From Triatoma infestans (taxonomy: Eukaryota; Arthropoda; Insecta; Hemiptera; Reduviidae), in NCBI GenBank assembly GCA_011037195.1, contig JAAEAF010000274.1, positions 335,328-399,327 on the forward strand: a stretch of DNA of 64,000 bases. Direction: 5' to 3'. Position numbers and translations under genes: made by a program. This document shows, one piece after another, positions 36,101 through 42,100 of the stretch. The notes beneath the pieces were generated by a model. The model did no database searches, had not been told where the DNA came from, and worked only from the letters and a program-made list of their open reading frames with translations. How positions within the stretch are numbered: position 1 is the first letter of the stretch; the number at the start of each line of letters is the position of its first letter.

Positions 36101-39100
36101 TTGACAGTCCGAATGATCGGCGAAGAGTTGAATTTGACTCACACAACCGTTCATCAAATTTTGACTAATGAATTGGGGATGAGAAAAATTTGTGCAAAAA
36201 TGGTTCCGAAAAATCTTTCACAAGAGCAAAAAGACATCAGAAAGGAAAGGAGCCTTGACTTTTTGGGAGCACTTGAAAACGATCCCAATTTTTTGGAACG
36301 TGTTATTACAGGAGACGAGTCTTGGGTGTTTGAGTATGACCAAGAAACTAAGCGTCAGAGCATGCTAAGAGTGGCACACTTCAACCTCTCCAAGGCCAAA
36401 AAATGCAAGAATGAGCAAGTCAAAAATCAATGCATGCTGATTTGCTTTTTTGATAGCCAAGGAATCGTTCACAAAGAATTTGTGCCTCAATGCCAAATGG
36501 TAAACCAACATTTTTACCGAGAAGTTCTTGAGAGACTTCGAAAAAGAGTCATGCGTGTAAGACCAAACATCAAAAACAAGTGGGTGTTGCATCACGACAA
36601 TGCTCCGTGTCACACCGCGATTTCTATTAATGAGTATTTGGCCAGTAATAACATTCCTGTGGCTCCTCAGCCTCCTTATTCACCCGACTTGAGTCCATGT
36701 GACTTTTTTTTGTTCCCCAAATTGAAAAATCACCTCAAGGGACGTCATTTTGGAACATTGGAGAATATTCAAACAGCCGTAACCGACCAACTGAAGTCTA
36801 TTCCAGTATCCGAGTTCCAGCACTGCTATGACGAATGGAAGAATCGTCTTCAGCGTTGTGTGGCTTCCCAAGGTAGTTACTTTGAAGGGGACAATGTTGA
36901 ATTGTAATTTTATTAGAATAAAAAAAAGATAAAAAAATCAGTCTCATTACTTAATTTACACACCTCGTATCTTTAAATCTATCATTCCAAGTTAAAAGGA
37001 AATCGTTGTAATGTAGTCATTTTCGAAATAATTTCAAAAACTCATAAAAAATTATTCTGTATAGTCACACTTCCGGTTTGTCGATTTCTTGAAATTTGGA
37101 ATCAACATTGAACTGTAGTAGTACTTTAGAGAAAAGCTTTATCGTTACGATTCCCACAGAAATTTCCCTCCAAGATATCAATTTTCTTGGGAAAATATAT
37201 CAACTAAAAGTGTACGAAGTTATTGAAACCGTTTTCGGGAAAATCGCGAAAAACTGATAAAACATTTCAATTGATGGATTTTAGGCCAAAACTTTCGTGT
37301 CATGCGGCGGTAATACTCAGACGGAATATTAAGTTTGGACTTCCTGCTCAAATCCAATTTACAGACAAAATTTCTATGAAGCCAGTCGCACTTCCGGTTT
37401 TCCGATTTTCTTCAAATTAGACTATCATACAGCTAACATATATTAATATTTTATATATATGGATATCTGTAATTGTAATTGTATTACTACTCAGGAAAAG
37501 CTCAACGTTGCAGTCATCTCAGAATTAAAAAAAAAAAAACATTCACTTCCGGTTTGCCGGGAACCTCAAAACTCTATATAAAAAATTTGACACTATTGCA
37601 GTACTTCCTCTTACTGCAGTAAACAGTTAGTAAATTTGCATTCCCAGTTGTCGGATTTCGACCGAAACTTTTGTACATAATAAACGGAATATGAAAAATG
37701 TTCATGCTTCTGTACAAATTTTATTTCCCCCTCCAACATAGAAATATTCAGAGACTAATCGCTCAAAAAACACTTCTTTTTTTTTTCTTACTCAAAAGTT
37801 CAAGACATTTTTTTTTTTTTCAGTGAAACCTCAATTTCTAAAATTTGACAGGATTGTAGTAAATACTACTTGACAGCAAAAGTAACTATCTGAAAATAAC
37901 AAATAATAACACAATTACTAACAAGCGTAGTTAAACTGACAAGAAGAACGTAAATTATCCATTGATGAAATAATAAGTTGAATGGTATATTTATTTTTTA
38001 TTTTATTTTATAAAACTGCTGTCATGTTACCGAATACTGATGGGCAAGTAGTAAATGGTCTGACTTAATAAGAAAGGAGAATTGAAAACAACCAGCACTG
38101 GTGGTGACACTTCATACATCTAGTGGAAGTCTTTCATATTTTACACTATGACATACACTAGCCTCGAGCAGAGCAATATTAAGAAAAATACTAGGAAATT
38201 CATGCATGACAAATCATTTCAAATAGAAACAAATAGCGCAAATAAAGTAAAACTTGATTTTTCTTTTCAAATAAAGAAAAAAAATAGTTATTACTTTATA
38301 TATACATATAAAAAAAAAAAAAAATTAAAAAAATACCGTTTTCATCCCTTCCAGTTATAATGATTAATTTTTAACAGGAAGATATGGTTAATGTCACAAC
38401 CTATCGAATCAGTATTTACAAGAACATAAGGTTTAGGAACTAAAAAGTTAATTTTTGTTAATCATTTCTACTTTTTATATAAGGTGATTAGTTACCAAAT
38501 TTACTCTCATACATCGTAAATCCCCAAACCTGTGCTCCATAACAGAGAATGTTTCTGAGATATTTTGTTAAAAAAGCATTAAGCTTACCAATCAACACCC
38601 CTAATTATATTTTATATCTGGAAACTAATCTCTATCCAATATTTGTTCACACCCTCAAACTACATCTGAAATATATTCTTAGGTGCTTGAATCTTCCGTC
38701 ACATAGGTACCCATATATATTGTTGCGAAAGAAATAATTAAACAGAATTTGTTTTGGTATAAGAAATGGGAAAAATTATCTTCCACGTACGATGTAAATT
38801 TAATAGGTTTAGTGAACAACCAGATAAAAGTGGATACTGTAATAAAGAAAATTATGGAGAAATTAAATGCTAAGTATATCATTTAATGAAGTTCAATAGT
38901 GAACATCATTTATGGTACAAACAATTAGAATCCAATAGTAATGACTATGTTTACAATGAAGTGGGCACATCCATTGTAAGTTGGATATTTAAGTTGTGTT
39001 CACTTTGCAATTATAAAGAGGAAGATGATGTTTATCATTTTATATGTAAATGTCCCATTTTGACTGAGTTTAGGATAAGGTATTTGCATAAAACACCATT

Positions 39101-42100
39101 AACAATGATAGAATTTAAAGAGCGTTTAAACTCCATTAAATGGGACGATTTAATAAGTTATTGCAAACACGCATGGCAGTATCGGAAATTTCTGGTACAA
39201 GAATTTAATTACTGATTGTTATTTCATTTTTCTTATTTATTATTAACACAGTATAGTACAGTGTTATTCATAACTTTTGGTAAAGAATTAATTTTTGTTT
39301 TTGTTTTATCTATTTTGTTTATTTACTGATTTCATTGATAGTTTCTGGTGAAGATTTAATTTATATTTTTGTTTTGATACTCTATATATATGTACACACT
39401 TTTTTTTCTTCTTTTTTTTATTATAATTATTATTATTTATTTCTATTATTTATCTATTTTTACCTTTCCTCTTACTCCTAGTAAGAGGAAGTATTGTAAT
39501 CGTGTCAAATTTTCGATATCGAGTTTTCACCGGAAATATCCGTTTTGAGGTCCCCGGAGTCGAAAAAAGTGGTTTTTAGCAAAGGTCTGTGTGGTGTGTG
39601 GTGTGTGTTTGTGTGTCCGTGTGTGTGTGGTGTGTGTGTATGTATATGTGAAAGCAAGCTCAAAAACAAAAACCGTAGAAGTTAAAACTTGATATTCCAT
39701 TTAGGCATCACCGTGGGATCTGACACTATACGTTATCTGTCAAAATTCCTCAACCGGAAGTACCACTTTACTAGTTAGATTTTTTACTTTTTTGCGATTT
39801 TCTCAAAAATGGCTCCGACGATTTTCTTTAAACTCGAAACATCAACCACACATACAAAGAGCTACAACTTTTATTTGAAACATTTCTCCGGGAAAATGCT
39901 CTGAAGGGCACTTTTGGGGGAGGGGTGGGGTTAGGTTTTCATCTAAAGTGCTATTTCAGTTTATTTCACAATTCTGTCATCTAAATAATGTTAATTAGAA
40001 TTAAATATGTTGTTGAAATTCCGAGTTTGAAAAAAATCGGATAACCGGAAGTGCGTTTACTTTACCACTTTACTAAATGATTTATTCACTTTTTCAAAAT
40101 TTTCTCAAAAATGGCTCCGACGATTTTTATGAAACTTCGTATATAAACTAAACATGCAAAGATCTACAACTTTTATCTAAAACATTTCTCTGGGAAAATT
40201 CTTTTAAGGGCACTTTTAGGGGAGGGGTAGGGTTAGATTTTCATCAAAGTGCTATCCTAGTTGATTATACAATTCTATCATCCAACGTAATTAGTTAGAA
40301 ATAAATAGAGGGCTGAAATTCCAAGTTTCGAAAATTAGTAACCGCAAGTGCGCTTTTACTGAAACTTTTTTTCAGTTTTCGGAAACGATTTCTTAAATTG
40401 TGGTACACAAACTATAAAATTGTTGGTCAATTATCTTTTGAGCTGGAGTAGAGAAATTGTGTGAGAGTGTTTCACACCAGCATTTTTTATTTTATTTAAG
40501 TAAGGCTACTCCTCAGACGGTTTGTAAAAACCATGAGTATAGTCGGTTGTAATGAATTGTAATTTCTTCTTTTTTGTTTTTCTTTTTACTATTGGAAATA
40601 AAGACTTCTATTATTATTATTATTATTATTATTACTATTATTAGTTACTAAATTTAAACAATGATATTAATTTTAGATCAGTATGTTGTTATATTATTTA
40701 CTGTGTTGAGAGTCTGTCTGTTAGTTAGGTCGCAAAGTATTTGTGGGAAATCTCTAAAAAACAAAATAAAAAAACGCCACTACAAATTTTCCTCCATCAC
40801 ATTGGCTGTAAAATTCTCATTCTCTCAAGGTCAACAAATTTCTTTAAATAATTGTTGAAATCTTTATTTCTCTTTCGGTAGACAATTAAAAGCATTACTA
40901 TTCAAGTTTTTTTTTAAATATCTTACTGTTATACACAATTAAAACATTGGTAAATAAATAAAAGTAAAAAAGCAAAATGGGTCAAAAATAAACGAAGAGG
41001 AATTTTAAACATAATACTTCATGTTTGGCCATCGTCTCACCAGTGTTGTTTCCCTATCTGAAACTTTGAACTGAACACTGAGAAAAACAACAACTATATA
41101 CATTACGAGAAGAAAGAAATATATGTTTTTAAAAAAACACCTAAGCCTTACTCTAAAAACTAAAGTCTGATCAATAACAAACCTCGAAATATACCTAAAA
41201 GCAATGCTTTCAAATAAAATAGATTATAACTTACTTTGGCTCCAGATGTTTGGTTGAAGAAATATAAAAGTAAAAAGTGAGAGTGCATTTATAAGTACAC
41301 AGCTTAATCTAATATTAAACTTTCATCCCTAGGGACACCTACATTCATTTATTTAATGAAGAAGACTTTGGAAACTGTAACATTTTTTTCAAATTATTTT
41401 ATTTATCTACTTTTTCTTCTTTTTTTTTATAACATTACTTTTGCAACTTAATTTATTTATAGCGGCTTAACTTAAATGGTTTTTTTATTAAACAAAATGG
41501 GAGAGGAAAATTAAATTAGCAACAAACTCAAAATAATTGCTTCATACAAAGTTTAAAGTTGACCATTGTTAACAAGTAAACATAGTTAATAACTTTAGGG
41601 TCTTGTCAAAACAGTTTTAGAGAGAGAACATTTGGTTGCGATATTTGTAGTTACTATTATGTACATTATTACTAAATAATATATATATATAGTGAAGGAG
41701 CAATACGTAATGGGTGACAAGTGATAAATGACACTACTAAGCACACTATTGGTAAGAGGGAGGCTCCATCTATGTAATTCACTGCAGAACTTTTGCAGTA
41801 TTATTACCACTACTGTACTAGCGTTTAGTAAAATAAATAGGAATATTGACTGATCAATAAACGGACACCCGAGGATGATGTATATTCCAACATATTGTTT
41901 GACATTATATTACCTCATATTACAGCAAGTTTTAATAATTTCTCTTTACTTTTCAAAATAACTCTTAAAAATCAATAACAGATTTTCTAATAAGAAATAG
42001 TCTAATACTGGCAACAAACGAAATATTATTAAGGTATTTTTTTTTTTTTTTTTTTTGGAGGGTTCTGTACTGCGACCATTGTTTGATCTATTGTAACCTC

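Larger units (their letters stand above)
35505..37900 (+). repeat. dispersed CTTCCGG-family repeat split by a mariner
   Basis: Left part 35505-35668 (GGTGGTGGGGAAGCAGGAA, GTGAAGAGCGTGTCAATAAC) and right part 36970-37900 (CACTTCCGGTTTGTCGATT, TTGATGGATTTTAGGCC, GTAATACTCAGACGGAATAT, CACTTCCGGTTTTCCGATT). It contains repeated internal CTTCCGGTTT blocks, so may be a tandem of partial units. Confidence 0.6.

Noticed and set aside
36365..36871. Minus-strand ORFs within the mariner
   Set aside because: Shadows of the intact transposase on the other strand.
39475..39530. Helitron 3' end (hairpin near terminus)
   Set aside because: A hairpin is present but no CTRR end or A/T insertion site can be fixed from these copies.
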